Of a DNA stretch of 64,000 nucleotides, positions 50,917 through 60,742 are shown one piece after another. The stretch is from Pseudonocardia sp. CNS-004 (GTDB taxonomy: Bacteria > Actinomycetota > Actinomycetes > Mycobacteriales > Pseudonocardiaceae). The DNA lies in NCBI GenBank assembly GCA_001942185.1, contig MKJV01000064.1, positions 1-64,000 on the forward strand, read 5' to 3'. The first letter of the stretch is position 1, and each line of letters starts with the position of its first letter. A program made the translations under genes and the position numbers. The notes beneath the pieces are model-generated. The model was not told the origin of the DNA. It was given only the letters and a program-made list of their open reading frames with translations, and searched no databases.

Positions 50917-52203
50917 TCACGGGGTCGCCTCCTCGATCGCGGCCACCAGGATGGCGAGGCCCTCCGCCGCCTCGTCCGCGGTGAGCGTGAGCAGGGGGGC
51001 GATGCGCAGCGCATTGCCGTGCAGCCCGCCCTTGCCGACGAGCAGCCCGCGCCGCTTGCACGCCTCGAGCACAGCCGTCGCGAGCTCCGGGGCCGGCTCG
51101 CCGGGTGTTCCCGTGCCGGGGCGCACCAGTTCGACGCCGATCATCAGGCCCTTGCCGCGGACGTCGCCCACGATCGGTGACTCCACCGCGCGCAGGCCCT
51201 CGAACAGCGTCGGGCCGTGCCGGGCGGCGTTGCCCTGCAGGTCGTGGTCGAGCACGTAGCGCAGGTTGGCCAGTGCACCGGCGGACGTGAGCGGCGAGCC
51301 GCCGAACGTGGAGATCGAGTTGGCGGAGAGGCAGTCCATCACCTCGGCACGCGCGATCACCCCGCCCATCGAGAGCCCGTTCCCGATGCCCTTGGCGAAC
51401 GTCACGATGTCCGGGGTGGCGCCATGGGACTGCCAGCCCCAGAAGTGCTCGCCGGTGCGGCCCCACCCGGTCTGCACCTCGTCGGAGATCCAGAGGATCC
51501 CGCGCTCCCGCAGCACCTCGGCGAACGCGCTCAGCAGCCCGTCCGGGCCCGAGGTGAACCCGCCGACACCCTGGATCGGCTCGGCGATCAGCGCGGCGAC
51601 GTCGCCACCCGCCTGGTCGAGCACCTCCTTCAGGTCGGCGACGCACGCGGCGATGAACTCGCCGTCCGACAGGTGCGCGAACGGCGAGCGGTACCGCTGC
51701 CCGCCGTGCACGTAGTAGACCTGGAACGGCGACAGCGAGGTGGGCGACCACGTGCGGTTCCCGGTGATCGCCACCGTCGAGAACGAGCGCCCGTGGTAGC
51801 TGTTGCGCATCGCCAGGATCTGGTTGGACCGCCGCAGCGAGCTGGCCAGCAGCAGCGCGGTGTCGTTGGCCTCGGTGCCGCTGGTGGTCAGGAAGACCTT
51901 GGCGTCCGGGATCTCCGACACCGACGCGATCTGCTCGGCCAGCTCCACCATCGGCCGGTTCAGGTAGAGCGTGGAGCTGTGGATGATCCGCCCGGCCTGG
52001 TCAGCGACGGCCTTCGTGACCTCGGGCAGCGCGTGCGCGGTCATCGTGGTGAGGATGCCGCCGAAGAAGTCCAGGTAGCGGTTGCCCTCGGCGTCCCAGA
52101 CGTAGCGGCCCTCGCCCCGCTCGATCTCGATGGGCTCCTGGTAGTAGATCGCCAGCCAGGACGGGAGCACGGCGCGGGTGCGCGCCAGCAGGTCGTCGCT
52201 CAT
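50917..52203 (-). CDS. Class-III PLP aminotransferase (beta-alanine/GABA type)
   Basis: An intact 428-residue omega-aminotransferase. Conserved parts: YVWDAEGNRYLDFFGGILTT, VFLTTSGTEANDTALLLASS, SYHGRSFSTVAITGN, the PLP-contacting ILWISDEVQTGWGRTG, and the Schiff-base lysine in IVTFAKGIGNGLSMGG. In this operon it most likely deaminates beta-alanine or beta-aminoisobutyrate, the products of reductive pyrimidine breakdown. ATG 52203 overlaps the amidase stop. Confidence 0.92.
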   Translation of the reverse strand: MSDDLLARTRAVLPSWLAIYYQEPIEIERGEGRYVWDAEGNRYLDFFGGILTTMTAHALPEVTKAVADQAGRIIHSSTLYLNRPMVELAEQIASVSEIPDAKVFLTTSGTEANDTALLLASSLRRSNQILAMRNSYHGRSFSTVAITGNRTWSPTSLSPFQVYYVHGGQRYRSPFAHLSDGEFIAACVADLKEVLDQAGGDVAALIAEPIQGVGGFTSGPDGLLSAFAEVLRERGILWISDEVQTGWGRTGEHFWGWQSHGATPDIVTFAKGIGNGLSMGGVIARAEVMDCLSANSISTFGGSPLTSAGALANLRYVLDHDLQGNAARHGPTLFEGLRAVESPIVGDVRGKGLMIGVELVRPGTGTPGEPAPELATAVLEACKRRGLLVGKGGLHGNALRIAPLLTLTADEAAEGLAILVAAIEEATP

Positions 52204-53051
52204 GCTTCCACCAGGGGGTCGTAGGCGTCGGGGCGCCGGTCGCGGTAGAACGCCCAGTTCTGGCGCACCTCGTCGATCACGCCGAGGTCCAGGTCGCGCA
52301 CCACCAGCTCCTCGTCGCGGTCGGAGGCCGGCTCGCCGACGAACTGCCCGCGCGGGTCGACGAAGTAGCTCGTGCCGTAGAAGTCGTTGTCGCCGTACTC
52401 CTCGACGCCGACCCGGTTGATCGCCGCGATGAAGTACTCGTTCGCAACGGCCGCAGCCGGCTGCTCGAGCTTCCACAGGTAGGAGGAGAGGCTGCGGCTC
52501 GTGGCGCTCGGGTTGTACACGATCTGCGCCCCGGCCAGGCCCAGCGCGCGCCAGCCCTCCGGGAAGTGCCGGTCGTAGCAGATGTAGACGCCGACCTTGC
52601 CGACCGCGGTGTCGAACACCGGCCACCCGAGGTTGCCGGGCCGGAAGTAGTACTTCTCCCAGAAGCCCTTCACCTGCGGGATGTGGTGCTTGCGGTACTT
52701 GCCCAGGACCGTGCCGTCGGCGTCGATCACGGCGGCGGTGTTGTAGTAGTTGCCCGCGCTCTCGATCTCGAACACCGGCACGACGAGCACCATGCCCGTC
52801 TCCCTGGCCAGCGCCTGCATCCGCTGGACGGTCGGGCCGTCGGGCACGGGCTCGGCCCACCGGTAGTGCTCCGCCTCCTGCACCTGGCAGAAGTACGGCG
52901 AGTTGAAGACCTCCTGGAACCCCATGATCTGCGCGCCCTGCTCGGCGGCGGACCGCGCGTACGACTCGTGCACCTCGATCATCGACGCGGTGTCGCCCGT
53001 CCACTTCGCCTGCACCAGCGCCGCGCGTACCACCCGTGACTCTCCCGCCAT
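52200..53051 (-). CDS. N-carbamoyl-beta-alanine amidohydrolase (nitrilase superfamily)
   Basis: An intact 283-residue carbon-nitrogen hydrolase. The catalytic triad is visible as Glu in IMGFQEVFNSPYF, Lys in LGKYRKHHIPQVKGFWEKYY and Cys in VYICYDRHFPEGWRALGLAG. The HIPQ...FWEKYYFRPGN segment is typical of beta-ureidopropionase-like members. It is the first gene of the leftward operon and would release beta-amino acid, CO2 and ammonia from the product of the dihydropyrimidinase. Confidence 0.93.
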   Translation of the reverse strand: MAGESRVVRAALVQAKWTGDTASMIEVHESYARSAAEQGAQIMGFQEVFNSPYFCQVQEAEHYRWAEPVPDGPTVQRMQALARETGMVLVVPVFEIESAGNYYNTAAVIDADGTVLGKYRKHHIPQVKGFWEKYYFRPGNLGWPVFDTAVGKVGVYICYDRHFPEGWRALGLAGAQIVYNPSATSRSLSSYLWKLEQPAAAVANEYFIAAINRVGVEEYGDNDFYGTSYFVDPRGQFVGEPASDRDEELVVRDLDLGVIDEVRQNWAFYRDRRPDAYDPLVEA

Positions 53052-53186
53052 CGCCAGCCCTCCGCCACGTTCTCGCCCGGAAGGGGACACCTTCGAACGC
53101 GGACGGGCTCGCTCGCAAGACCCAATCCGGGACGGTCGAGAGCCCGTCACGCGCTCGTGTCACGGCGGACACGCGGGCAGGTCTGA

Positions 53187-54417
53187 TCATGGGGGCGGCC
53201 GGGACGCGGGTTCGCGCAGCGCGCGGTCGGGGAGACATCGCTCCAGGAGGAGCATCCCGCCGATGCTCGCGATGTTCAGGAGCGCGAGCGCGATCCACGG
53301 TGCCGCGGAGGCCAGCTCGAACAGCGTGGTGAAGAACGCCGGCGCGATGATCGACGAGATCGTGAACGAGTACTGGAACGTCGCGAGGTAGCGCCCCCGG
53401 GCCGCGGGAGGGGCCGCAGCGGCAGCCAGCCCCATCGACATCGGTGCGTGCACGAGCTCGGCCGCCGTGAAGAGCAGCGTGCCGCCGACCAGCACCGGCA
53501 GCACCCAGCCGGGCTGCCCCGGCACGAGCACCGCGAGCGAGACGCACCAGACCGCCCACAGCGCCGCGGCAGCCATGATGCTGCGTGTCCGGCGGAATCC
53601 GGTCAGGCGCGCGACGACCGGGGCGGACAGGACGGCGATCAGCACCGCGTTGCCCGCGAGCAGCGCCGAGGTGAGCCAGGCGGGTCCCTCGATGCCGATC
53701 AGGACCACCGTGGGGAGCGCGACCCCGAGCATCATGCTGGACAGCGCGTACACGGAGTTGAGCGCGATCAGGCCGAGGAACGGCCGGTCGCGCAGCAGCG
53801 TGGCGTAGCCGGATCGCTCGAGCGGCTCGTGCGCGTGGCGAGGCCCGGTGCGGACGTACGCCGTGATGAGAACGGCGGCGATCGTGAAGCACGCGGCGGC
53901 GGCGTAGGCCACGGCCCGGTAGGTGGCCTCCCGCCCGTCGGAGACGACGACGCCCGTGACGAGGCCGCCGGCCGCGAGCCGGCCTTGCGGGCGCGTTGGC
54001 GAGCGCGTACCAGGTGTCACGGGAGCGGGTGGACGCACTCCCGTCGACGAAGTCGGCGATCGCGGTGAACACGGCCGACCAGAAGAACCGCACCCCGATC
54101 GCGACGAGCGCGGACGACACCAGGATGCCGACCGGCCCGCTCACCCACGCGTACGCCAGGAAGCCGACGGCCTGCAGCAGTTGCGCGCCGACCACGAGCG
54201 GCAGCGCCCCGAACCGGTCGGCGAGCGTGCCCACCCAGACCGGGATCGGCAGCGTCACCGCGTTGGCGACGGTGAGGAGCACCCCGACCAGCGCCAGCGG
54301 CACATCGGTCAGCTCGACGAAGAAGACGAGCGACAGGGGGAGGAAAAGGCCGTTGCCCAGCGAGTCCACGGCGAGTGCGCCGATGAGGACCGGCCCTCCC
54401 CGACTACCGTGCGCCAC
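53187..54417 (-). CDS. MFS transporter (two apparent frameshifts close together)
   Basis: About 411 residues and 12 predicted helices. The N-terminal half includes LIGALAVDSLGNGLFLPLSL and the loop VWVGTLADRFGALPLVVGAQ, with the G-x-L-A-D-R-F/[R]-G MFS signature. The second half includes FLGLIALNSVYALSSMMLG and TLLFTAAELVHAPMSMGLAA. Two single-base losses near 53980-53990 shift the phase twice. The C-terminal half is seen in drug-efflux-type members. GTG 54417 is the likely start. It is divergent from the small-helical-protein cluster. Confidence 0.85.
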
Positions 54418-54543
54418 GACGCACGAGCGTACGGCTGCGGGAAAAAAGGGGAACCGAGTAGCGAGCCGCATGCGTGGCGTGGCCGTGTCGCGGCTAGATT
54501 CGCACCGTAGGGATGGAACGGGCACGACGGGGAGTTACGGACG

Positions 54544-54804
54544 ATGGCGAGCATCGAAGAGGTCAGAGCCGGCATCTCGCTGGCGAACGACAAGGCCTCG
54601 GAGAGCCTCGGGGCGCTGCAGCAGGCCCACTCCTCCCTGGAGCAGGCGCAGGGAGCGTTGCAGCGGGTGACGGAGGGCAGTACTCAGGCCGACGTCTCGG
54701 AGGCGAACGGGTTGCTCGCGCAGGCGGTCAGCAGCATCGGTGAGGTGCAGAACCAGGTGCAGGCCGCTATCCAGGCGTCGGAGGGCGTCGCCAACCGCCT
54801 GTGA
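54544..54804 (+). CDS. Small helical protein, DUF6244-like, of the FtsK cluster
   Basis: 86 residues, all predicted helix: MASIEEVRAGISLANDKASE, SLGALQQAHSSLEQAQGALQ, then VSSIGEVQNQVQAAIQASEG. Two helices with Gln/Ala-rich heptads give a WXG100-like size and hairpin shape, but the W-x-G motif is missing. I recall similar proteins as DUF6244. GGGGAG precedes the ATG. First gene of a four-gene rightward cluster containing an EccC/FtsK-like ATPase. Confidence 0.75.
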   Translation: MASIEEVRAGISLANDKASESLGALQQAHSSLEQAQGALQRVTEGSTQADVSEANGLLAQAVSSIGEVQNQVQAAIQASEGVANRL

Positions 54805-54846
54805 GCGAGTGGGCGCGCTCGTCCGCCGGCGTGGTCGGGAGGTCGG

Positions 54847-55098
54847 ATGGGTGATCTGGGGGAGATCCGCGCCGTGCTGGCGGGGGTGGCCGAGCAGCTG
54901 GGGAGCGCCTACGAGCAGGCCGGTATCGCCCGCGCCCGCATCGCCGACGCGGTCGCCGTGCTCGACGGGCTGGGTGAGCAGCACTCCGAGCCGCTGGTTC
55001 CCGCCGAGCTGCGGCAGGCGGAGGAGGAGCTGGACCGCGGCCTGGGACTGATCACGGGCGGTGCGTCCGCCGTCGCCGACATCGACGCGCGGTTGTAG
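54847..55098 (+). CDS. Second small helical protein of the FtsK cluster
   Basis: 83 residues: MGDLGEIRAVLAGVAEQLGS, AYEQAGIARARIADAVAVLD, then LRQAEEELDRGLGLITGGAS. Like the preceding protein it is a predicted helical hairpin of WXG100 size without the W-x-G turn, so the two may be a heterodimer. A good site, GGGAGG, precedes ATG 54847. Seven bases separate its stop from the ATPase start. Confidence 0.75.
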   Translation: MGDLGEIRAVLAGVAEQLGSAYEQAGIARARIADAVAVLDGLGEQHSEPLVPAELRQAEEELDRGLGLITGGASAVADIDARL

Positions 55099-55105
55099 GG
55101 CTGCC

Positions 55106-57839
55106 GTGGCACGCGGGCCCAGCAGGCGCCAGCAGCGGATCGCGGCGGCGTTCGACGCGCTGTGCGTCGCGGTGGCGCGGGCTCTCGGGGCTGCCGAGGG
55201 GGCCCGCGAGGCCGCCGTGCGTGCGCACGCGGAGGCGATGGTCGAGATGTGGCTGCGCGCCGAGGGTCTCGACGCGGCGGGCACCGACCCCGGCCTGCGC
55301 CGGCTGCTGGCGAACCCGGGGCTCGGCCGGCCGATCGAGCGGGTGGAGGCCGACCGGAGCGCGGCGTTCCGGGAGTGGGCGGCCACCGGGCCGCGGCGGA
55401 TCGCGCAGATCCTCGCGGAGGCGGCGCCGGACGCCGCGGCGGGTGATCCCGACGAGTGGCTCGGCCAGGTCGGCAAGATCGACGGCGTGGGGCCGATCCC
55501 GTCGCTGTGGAGGATCGGCACCGGGCGGATCGGCGGGGCCGAGCCGGGCTTCCCCGTCGCCGTGCCGCTGCTCGACGAGTCGCATCTGCAGTTCAGCTCC
55601 ACGCACGACAGCCGGGCCCGCGCCGAGATGCTGGTGGAGCTCCTGCTGCTGCGCGTGATGAGCAGCTTCCGGCCAGGCGTGGTGCAGCTGCACGTCTGGG
55701 ACGTCGGCCGGTTCACCGGTGCGCTGCCGGGGCTGTACCCGCTCACCCGTACGGGCCTGCTCACCGTGCACGACCCGGCGATGCTGGACGAGCTGCTCGA
55801 GGAGCTGTCGGACCGGATCCGGCGCGTCCACACCCGCGTGCTCGTCGACGGCCACCCGTCGCTGCGAGTGCTCGCCGAGACGAGCGGCAGCCGCACCGAA
55901 CCGTGGGTGGTCGCGGTGCTGTTGGGCAACCGGGCGTCGCTGAAGGACACCGAGCACCGCCAGCTGCAGCGCGTGGCGCGCGACGGGCTCGCCTGCGGCG
56001 TGCAGCTGGTGCTGCTCGACGTGCCGATGACGGTCAACGCGCCGATCGAGACGGTGCGCCTCGACGACGACGGTGTCGCGACGTCGTCGATGAGCGGGCC
56101 GTACGTCACGGTGGAGCCCGACCCCCCGCTGCCGCCCGCCGAGGTGATCCGCGCCGCCCACACCATCGCCGACGAGCACGAGCGCTGGCGCAGCCGGGTC
56201 GGCACGTTCACCGATCTGCTCCCGCCGGGCGACAGGTGGGGTGCCTCCCGCTCGACCAGTGGCCTGCACGCGCCGGTGGCTTCGCCGACGGGCTGCCGGC
56301 GCAGGTCTCGCTGGCCGACGCCTCGCCGCATGCGCTGATCGGCGGCCCGAGCGGTTCGGGCAAGACCAACCTGCTGCTCACGATGATCAGCTCGATGGCG
56401 GCCCGCTACGGCCCGGACGAGCTCGAGTTCTACCTCCTCGATTTCAAGGAGGGCGTCTCGTTCGCCCAGTTCGCCCCCGGGCGGCGGGACCGCACGTGGC
56501 TGCCGCACGCGCGGCTGATCGGCGTCAACATCAACACCGACCGCGAGTTCGGGCTGGCGCTCCTGCAGTTCCTCGCCGACGAGATGCGCCGCCGCGCGGC
56601 GGCGGCCAAGGCGCACGAGGTGACGAAGCTGGAGGAGCTGCGCCGGGAGGACCCGGGGGGCCGGTGGCCGCGGATCGTCGCCGTGATCGACGAGTTCCAG
56701 TACCTGTTCGCGGAGCGCGACGCGGTCACCAGGGCGGCCACCCTGCTGCTCGAGGACGTCGCGCGGCGCGGGCGATCGCAGGGCATCCACCTGGTGCTGG
56801 CGAGCCAGGACGTGTCGGGGATCGAGGCGTTCTGGGGGCGTCCGGCGATCTTCGAGCAGTTCGTACTGCGGATCGCGTTGCCGCGGGCACGGCGGGTGCT
56901 CGCCGAGCTCAACGACGCCACGCTCGGCCTGCCGCGCTGGCACGCGGTGGTCAACCACGAGTCGGGCATCACCCACGGCAACGAGGTGGTACGGATCCCG
57001 GATGCCACCGGCAAGGGCTCGGTGGACGAGGTGCAGCACCTCCTGCACGAGACATACGCGGAGGGCCGTCCCGAGCCGCGGCTGTTCGACGGCAGCCGCT
57101 CGCCGTCGCTGGCCGACCTGCTCGCCGCCATGCCGGCGGCCGGTGGGCCGAGCGCCCTCGTCGGGCAGTGCATCGACGTGGCGGGCAGTGCGGCCGTGGT
57201 CGGGCTCCCGGACGTGCCGGGGCGCAACATCGGCGTGCTCGCCTCCACCAGGCGGGAGGCCACCCAGGTGCTGGGCGCGGCCGCCGCGTCGCTGGCCGGG
57301 CAGTACCCGCGCGACACCCTGGACGTGGTGGTCGCCCCGCTGATCGCGGAGGCGGCCGAGCCCGCGGAGCGGCTTGCCGAGCGGGTGGCCGCCGCGGGCC
57401 AGCGTGTCGAGACCGTCCGGCTCGGTGGGTTCCGCGCCCGCGTCGAGGCGCTGGCGGCGGAGGTGACCGAGCGCCTCGCGGGCGCGGTGTCCCGACACCC
57501 CGTCGCGCTGGTGCTCTACGCCGCCGACGCCGCCGACACCGCGCTGGACCGGGCCGGCACCGAGGCCATGCGGAAGGTCCTGCACTTCGGCCCGGAGACC
57601 GGGGTGCACGTGCTGGGCTGGTGGCGCAGCCCGGCGCGGTTGAAGGCGCTGCTGATGATGGCGCGTCGCCCGACGATATGGGCGCGTGGGTGGCCCTCGA
57701 CGTGCAGGGGTCCGAGGTGCAGCCGCTCGTCCCCGGCATGTTCGTGACGTGGTCGCCCCGCCCGGGGCGCGGCCTGCTGTTCGACCGGGCGCAGCACACC
57801 CAGCCGGAGGTGGTCATCGTGCCGTCGGTGGAGCCGTGA
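55106..57839 (+). CDS. EccC/FtsK-like translocase ATPase (two apparent frameshifts)
   Basis: About 912 residues from GTG 55106. The first 400 residues contain a helical N-terminus (RRQQRIAAAFDALCVAVARA) and an FHA/FtsK-alpha-like part. ATPase domain 1 has Walker A GGPSGSGKTNLLLT (about residue 415), Walker B RIVAVIDEFQYLF and sensor strand GIHLVLASQDVSG. A second ATPase-like domain (about 690-900) has VGLPDVPGRNIGVLASTRRE where a P-loop would be, so it is degenerate. No membrane helix is seen. Phase changes near 56275 and 57660 are single missing bases. The domain order resembles EccC of type VII secretion more than a chromosome FtsK. Confidence 0.85.
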
Positions 57840-58192
57840 GCGCGGCCAGGGAGTACAAGGAGGTCATCGCGGGGATCGCGGCGGCGGCCGAGGCGCTGCG
57901 CGAACGCGACCGGGTGCGCGCCGCGGCCCTGAACCGCGAGCTGGTGCGGCTCGCCGAGGCCATGGCGCACGCGGAGGAGCGTGCCGCCCTCACCCGCCTC
58001 GGTGTGGAGCTGCACTGGGAGGCCGCGCTCGAGGCGTTGTGGGTGGAGTCGTGGATGCAGCTGCGCCCCCGACCCGGCCCCGACCGGCGCGCAGATCCCG
58101 CGGCCATCGACGCGCTGGACGCCGAGGTGGAGGCCAGGGCCGCCGAGATCCAGGACGCCACCCGCCGCCGCTTCGGCCTGCCCCGGCGCTGA
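57836..58192 (+). CDS. Helical accessory protein of the FtsK cluster
   Basis: 118 residues from GTG 57836, overlapping the ATPase stop by GTGA. It is almost all helical and charged: VIAGIAAAAEALRERDRVRA, ALNRELVRLAEAMAHAEERA, then EARAAEIQDATRRRFGL. Overlap and order make it a cofactor or partner of the ATPase. No family name comes to mind with confidence. Confidence 0.75.
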   Translation: MSAAREYKEVIAGIAAAAEALRERDRVRAAALNRELVRLAEAMAHAEERAALTRLGVELHWEAALEALWVESWMQLRPRPGPDRRADPAAIDALDAEVEARAAEIQDATRRRFGLPRR

Positions 58193-58205
58193 CGTCCGGC
58201 GCTGG

Positions 58206-59126
58206 TCAGCCGAATTCGGGTACGACGTCCGCGGCGAGCCGCTCCATCTGCTCGAGGTCGTCGAAGAGCGGGTTGAGCAGGACGGTCTGCGCGCCGGCGG
58301 CGGCCACCTCCTGCAGGCCCGCGATGCAGTCGTCGGGTGTGCCCGCCACCGCGACGGGGCCGAGGCCGCTGAGCCCGAAGTAGCCGTAGAACCGTTCGAG
58401 TGCCTGGTCGATGCGGGTGCGGGCGCGCTCTGCGTTGTCGTCCACGGCGATGTAGACCCGCTTCGCGATGGCGAAGCCGGCGGGGTCGCGGTCGTGTTCC
58501 GCGAGCGCCTTCCGGACGGTCCGGACGTGGTCGGCGAACTCGGCGGTGGTCGCGATCCCGGAGCCGATGAGGCCGTCGCCGAGCCGGACGGCCCGTCGCA
58601 GCGAGCTGGGGTGGGTGGCGCCGAACCAGATCGGCGGGTTCGGCCGTTGCACCGGCTTGGGTTCCATGGCGGCGTCGCGCAGCTGCCAGAAGCGCCCGTC
58701 GAAGTCGACCCTGTCCTGTGCCAGCAGCGCCCGCACCAGCTCCAGCCCTTCGGTGAAGCGGCCGACGTAGCTGGTGGGGTCGACCCCGAACGCGGAGAAC
58801 ATCCGGAACGGGCCGCCCGTGGTGACGCCGACGTCGAGGCGGCCCTGGCTGAGCTGGTCGAGGGTGCTGATCTGCTTCGCGAGGTGCACCGGGTTGTGCA
58901 GCGGGGTGACCAGGGCCGCGCACCCCAGCCGTAGCCGCTGGGTGCACGCCGCCGCGAAGGTCAGCGTCTCGAACGGCCCGAGCAGCGGGGACGTGCCGAT
59001 GAGCTGTTCCCCGGTCCAGGCGCTGTCGAAGCCGAGCTCCTCCGCGCGGGCGAGGTAGCCGCGGAACGGTGCCGGGTCGAACGGGCCGTCCTCGACCAGC
59101 TGCGGGACGGAGATGGCGAACCTCAT
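58206..59126 (-). CDS. LLM-class F420-dependent oxidoreductase
   Basis: An intact 306-residue enzyme of the luciferase-like/F420 family: FRGYLARAEELGFDSAWTGE, LRLGCAALVTPLHNPVHLAK, and LDQLSQGRLDVGVTTGGPFR. Family members use F420 or FMN to reduce or oxygenate small molecules. It is divergent from the HxlR regulator, which would be expected to control it. The substrate is unknown. Confidence 0.88.
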   Translation of the reverse strand: MRFAISVPQLVEDGPFDPAPFRGYLARAEELGFDSAWTGEQLIGTSPLLGPFETLTFAAACTQRLRLGCAALVTPLHNPVHLAKQISTLDQLSQGRLDVGVTTGGPFRMFSAFGVDPTSYVGRFTEGLELVRALLAQDRVDFDGRFWQLRDAAMEPKPVQRPNPPIWFGATHPSSLRRAVRLGDGLIGSGIATTAEFADHVRTVRKALAEHDRDPAGFAIAKRVYIAVDDNAERARTRIDQALERFYGYFGLSGLGPVAVAGTPDDCIAGLQEVAAAGAQTVLLNPLFDDLEQMERLAADVVPEFG

Positions 59127-59176
59127 GTGCTGACCGTAGCAAGGAGCTTTAAAAATACAAGTGCCTACTATACGAA

Positions 59177-59830
59177 GTGCTGACGGAGGTGGTCATGCGC
59201 AGTTACGGCGAGGCCTGCACGATGGCCCACGCCCTGGACCTGGTGGGCGACCGCTGGGCGCTCCTGCTCGTGCGCGAGCTGCTGTTCGGCCCGCGGCGGT
59301 TCACGGACCTGCAGCGGGCCCTCCCGCGGGCCAACTCGCGGATACTGGCCCAGCGTCTTCGCGAGCTCACCGGCACCGGCGTGCTGCGCAGGCGCAGGCT
59401 CGCGCCGCCCGCAGGGGCGAACGTCTACGAGCTGACGGACTGGGGGACCGACCTGGAGCCGGTGATCCTGCACCTCGGGCGCTGGGGGAGCCGGTCGCCG
59501 CACCTGAACGTCGACGGCGACGTGAGTGCGGTGTCGGCGATGATCGCGCTGAGGGCCCGTGCCTCGCCGGTCGGGCTGACCGCCGGGATCGTGGTGCGCT
59601 TCGGGGAGGACCACTTCACGGTGCGCGTCACCGAGGGCAGGATCCATGTCACCCGCGACGCGACGGCCGAGCCCGACGCGGTGATCGACACCGACACCGT
59701 GACGTTCGCCGCGCTGATCACCCGCCGGCTCGCGCTGTCCGCGGCTACGGAGAGCGGGCGGCTGCGACTCGCCGGGGCGTCCGCGCCCGTGGCGCAGCTC
59801 TTCGGCTCGATCGGTGAGACACGGCCATGA
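59177..59830 (+). CDS. HxlR-family regulator with SCP2-like C-terminus
   Basis: 217 residues. The N-terminal winged helix is RSYGEACTMAHALDLVGDRW, ALLLVRELLFGPRRFTDLQR and LPRANSRILAQRLRELTGTG, a classic HxlR pattern (C-x-x-x-x-x-L-x-x-[IV]-G-x-[KR]-W). The C-terminal 100 residues (ASPVGLTAGIVVRFGEDHFT) resemble an SCP2 sterol-carrier domain and could bind a hydrophobic effector. GTG 59177 or ATG 59195 start. The upstream 50 bases have a repeated AAGTGC at 13-base distance. Confidence 0.88.
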   Translation: MLTEVVMRSYGEACTMAHALDLVGDRWALLLVRELLFGPRRFTDLQRALPRANSRILAQRLRELTGTGVLRRRRLAPPAGANVYELTDWGTDLEPVILHLGRWGSRSPHLNVDGDVSAVSAMIALRARASPVGLTAGIVVRFGEDHFTVRVTEGRIHVTRDATAEPDAVIDTDTVTFAALITRRLALSAATESGRLRLAGASAPVAQLFGSIGETRP

Positions 59831-60093
59831 CGAGTGATGCCGGGCTCGGTCAGTTGCCGACGACGATCAGGCCGGGGTGACGAGCCGGCCGATGGCTCAT
59901 GATCGCCAGAAACGGTGCCCGGGCGACCAATCTGTCGACCTCGCACCACTGCCGACGATCGACGCGCACATGATCGGCCGAAGTGGTGTCTGAGCGACAC
60001 ATCTGGCGTTCTCCAGCCACTTCCGGTGATCACGCCTCGGACGGCTCGGACGTGGTGGCCACAGGCGCACCCTCCCAGGCCTGTGCGGGTGGA

Positions 60094-60698
60094 TCACGTT
60101 GCTCGTGGTGCCGCCCCGTACAGGGCCTGGTCGACCAGCGGCTCGACGATCGACTCGTCGAAGGGCACCTTGAGCACGAGCAGCCGGTGGTAGCAGGGCC
60201 CCACAGCTGGTCGACGATGACGTCGAGGTCGGCGTCCGCCCGTAGCTGACCGCGGAGCTGGGCGACCCGGAGGCGTTCCCTGGCGAGCTCGCGCCGGGGG
60301 AGGGCGTAGTTCTCCGACCACGCGCCGGCGAGGATCGGGTCCATCTGGGCGGCGCCGACGAGCTCGGACACGGGCTTCTCCGCGCCCTCCTCCTTCAACC
60401 AGCGGACGAACGCGCCGAGCTGGACGATCAGGTCGGCGCGCACGTCGCCGGTGTCGGGGAAGTCGAGCACCCGCCGGCTCTGGGTGAAGTACGCCTCGGC
60501 GGCGAGGGCGCCCGGCGACGGCCACCACTTGTAGATGGTGGTCTTGCTGGATCCCGCTTCCGCGGCCACGCGGTCGAACGTGACGGCCTGCACGCCGTCG
60601 CGCAGCAGGATGCGCCCGGCGGCGGTGAGCACGGCGGCGCGGACCTCGGAAGCGGGCCGGCGGCCTCGACCCGGTCGGGCGGCAGCGGTCTGCGGCAT
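60094..60698 (-). CDS. TetR-family regulator of the adjoining SDR (apparent frameshift)
   Basis: About 202 residues. Helix-turn-helix: EVRAAVLTAAGRILLRDGVQ, AVTFDRVAAEAGSSKTTIYK and WWPSPGALAAEAYF, typical of TetR (SKTT-x-Y-K-[WY]-W). One base is missing near 60200 in a GGGGCCCC run, after which the C-terminus reads CYHRLLVLKVPFDESIVEPL. It is divergent from the SDR gene, with a palindrome between them, and so probably represses it. Confidence 0.88.
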
Positions 60699-60742
60699 CT
60701 TCCCCCACTTATGGACTGTTTGTTCATTTCCGCGTACCGTCG

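Noticed and set aside
50846..51751. Alternative minus-strand frame within the aminotransferase gene
   Set aside because: The aminotransferase frame is intact from 52203 to 50917 with all PLP motifs, so the other frame is a shadow.
55106..57839. ATPase gene as a decayed pseudogene because of two frame breaks
   Set aside because: Both breaks are single-base losses like those in essential genes elsewhere in the window, and every motif of the first ATPase domain is preserved.
59831..60093. Possible small genes between the HxlR and TetR genes
   Set aside because: The only frames are out-of-phase extensions of the TetR gene caused by its frame break; none has a start with a ribosome site.
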